The notes below the pieces were generated by a model. That model was not told the DNA's origin. It ran no database searches and saw only the letters and a list, made by a program, of their open reading frames with translations. Source: Phylloscopus collybita (lineage: Eukaryota; Chordata; Aves; Passeriformes; Phylloscopidae). From it: a stretch of DNA of 64,000 nucleotides. The stretch spans positions 8,974,001 to 9,038,000 of the forward strand of contig JAJNNQ010000024.1 in the NCBI GenBank assembly GCA_027886175.1, written 5' to 3'. The position numbers and the translations under genes were made by a program. Below, piece by piece: positions 62,818 through 64,000 of this stretch (positions are counted from its first letter, which is position 1; each line of letters opens with the position of its first letter).

Positions 62818-64000
62818 ATTCAGATTTAATTTCTGTTAAACTCTTAATTCATTTTATATTGTTTATGTAAGAACAATTTCAAATTTTTAGAAACGAGAGA
62901 ATAGAACAGATCTTTCTGATCCACCTGTTCATTTCTTTGTTTGAATGTTTTACGTCCTTGTATTGTTTCTGTGTGCCCTACTGTTAGATTTCTTGACAAG
63001 CCTGGAAAACTAAATCCCCTTTTCTGATCTTTCTGATCCCCTTTTCTTTTAGGTACTTTAGCCTAAACTCTACACTGAGTTCTTGATCATTTTTAGTTTA
63101 GGCATGCAGCTAAAGATTCTAAGATGATTTGGCTCCAGGATCTGACCTTGCAGCTCTGGGTGCTGCAGAGGTCCCAGGACAGTGAACACTCCTGGCCACG
63201 GGCAAGCGGGCACAGGAGGGAATTGCCAGGAGGCTGCCCAAGTGGCACCTCTGGCTTTTCTTCCTCAGGGAATGAAAACAGTGTGTGGATACGAGGGTTA
63301 TTATACATGGAGATGATTTTTATGTAAACACAGACAACTTTTGTAGGAGGGACCAGGTGAAATGTTTCAACTGGTATCTCTGCAAATGCAGACCAGCTTG
63401 AAGCCTTTTCAGATGCTCAGCCCCAGCCTTGTTCTGCCATCTAGTGTTTAACATAGCCAGTTTCACTTCAACAAAGCGATTTTGAAGTGTATTTTAGGGG
63501 AAAAGAAAACACTTTAAAAGAAGATGAAAAAGCGGCATTTCTTAGTGTGACAAAACAAAGCACTGATGGGGAAAGGCTCAATACTAATGGCATTGCTTGC
63601 ATTCTAAATAGAGTTGCTGTTGTGGAGAGTAAATTAACTGGTCATCATCTAGCTAACGTTTTTCACTGTCAGAATAGCAAAGGTTTGTATTAGTCCCACA
63701 ATTTTGGATTCTCCTTTGTTTAGATAAGAGCAATCTAATTTTAAGAGTGAATCCAGCTGTTTCTTACTGTGTATCTGGTATTATAAATAGTCACCAGACA
63801 TCTTGGATAATTACTGCTCAGCTTTTTGGGGGAGAGGGAGTGGTTCAGACTACTATTTTTGACAGTTTGAAAACTGAATAATTAGTTGATTATCTGGGCT
63901 CTTAAAGCCAGAAAATTATTGGTTCTCTTTCAGACCATAGAAGATGTTCTTTACCAGACAAATTACTTCTGCCTAGGGATGGTGTAGAAACTTATTTAAT
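62818..64000. other. Unique non-coding DNA
   Basis: No recognised gene or transposon. 63120-63310 is GC-richer than its surroundings, with frames on both strands but no supporting signals. Confidence 0.45.

Noticed and set aside
1..64000. Bacterial-type features (operons, ribosome binding sites, CRISPR, IS elements)
   Set aside because: Repeat content, splice-like signals and absence of long genes show vertebrate DNA; none of these features is present.

Overview
This window looks like non-coding DNA from a bird, most likely a passerine. It is AT-rich and stop-dense. No multi-exon gene, operon, tRNA, rRNA or CRISPR array is visible. The call rests on the interspersed repeats: CR1 LINE 3' ends with the avian 'ATTCTATG/ATTCTGTG' tail, and LTRs that resemble, from memory, endogenous retrovirus families of songbirds and other birds. 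Repeat family names are recognised by eye and were not confirmed by a search.

Layout. The first 15 kb carries a short sense CR1 3' end (2703-2866) and the only plausible piece of a host gene: an exon at 3635-3775 with acceptor, ATG, signal-peptide-like start and a phase-1 donor. It also has an old CR1 fragment (about 9.1-9.3 kb) and two related minus-strand solo LTRs (6913-7524 and 14115-14879), each with a perfect 5-bp target-site duplication. From 15 to 28 kb there is little but AT-rich unique sequence, homopolymer runs, a GT/AC inverted repeat and a short CR1 piece. From 28 to 31 kb there is a very old sense CR1/L3-like LINE, a second copy of its 3' end about 1.2 kb away, and a compact solo LTR. 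A 1-kb ERVL-like LTR lies at 36.8-37.8 kb, followed by a 14-bp minisatellite. A 1.07-kb antisense CR1 with broken reverse transcriptase (RT) lies at 45.5-46.5 kb. From 50 to 61 kb the DNA is rich in simple repeats: G/T-rich tracts including a run of 16 G, poly-T, a 19-unit TTTTC array and TA/TG clusters. CR1 fragments at 54.0 kb and 62.5 kb complete the picture.

Interpretation. The window is best read as an intron or the flank of a large gene whose signal-peptide exon may lie at 3.6-3.8 kb. I did not recognise the protein. Everything else supported is transposon remnant or simple repeat. No previously undescribed system was found. The most useful leads are the orphan exon, the two LTRs that share one part but have different R/U5 ends, and the duplicated ancient LINE tail.
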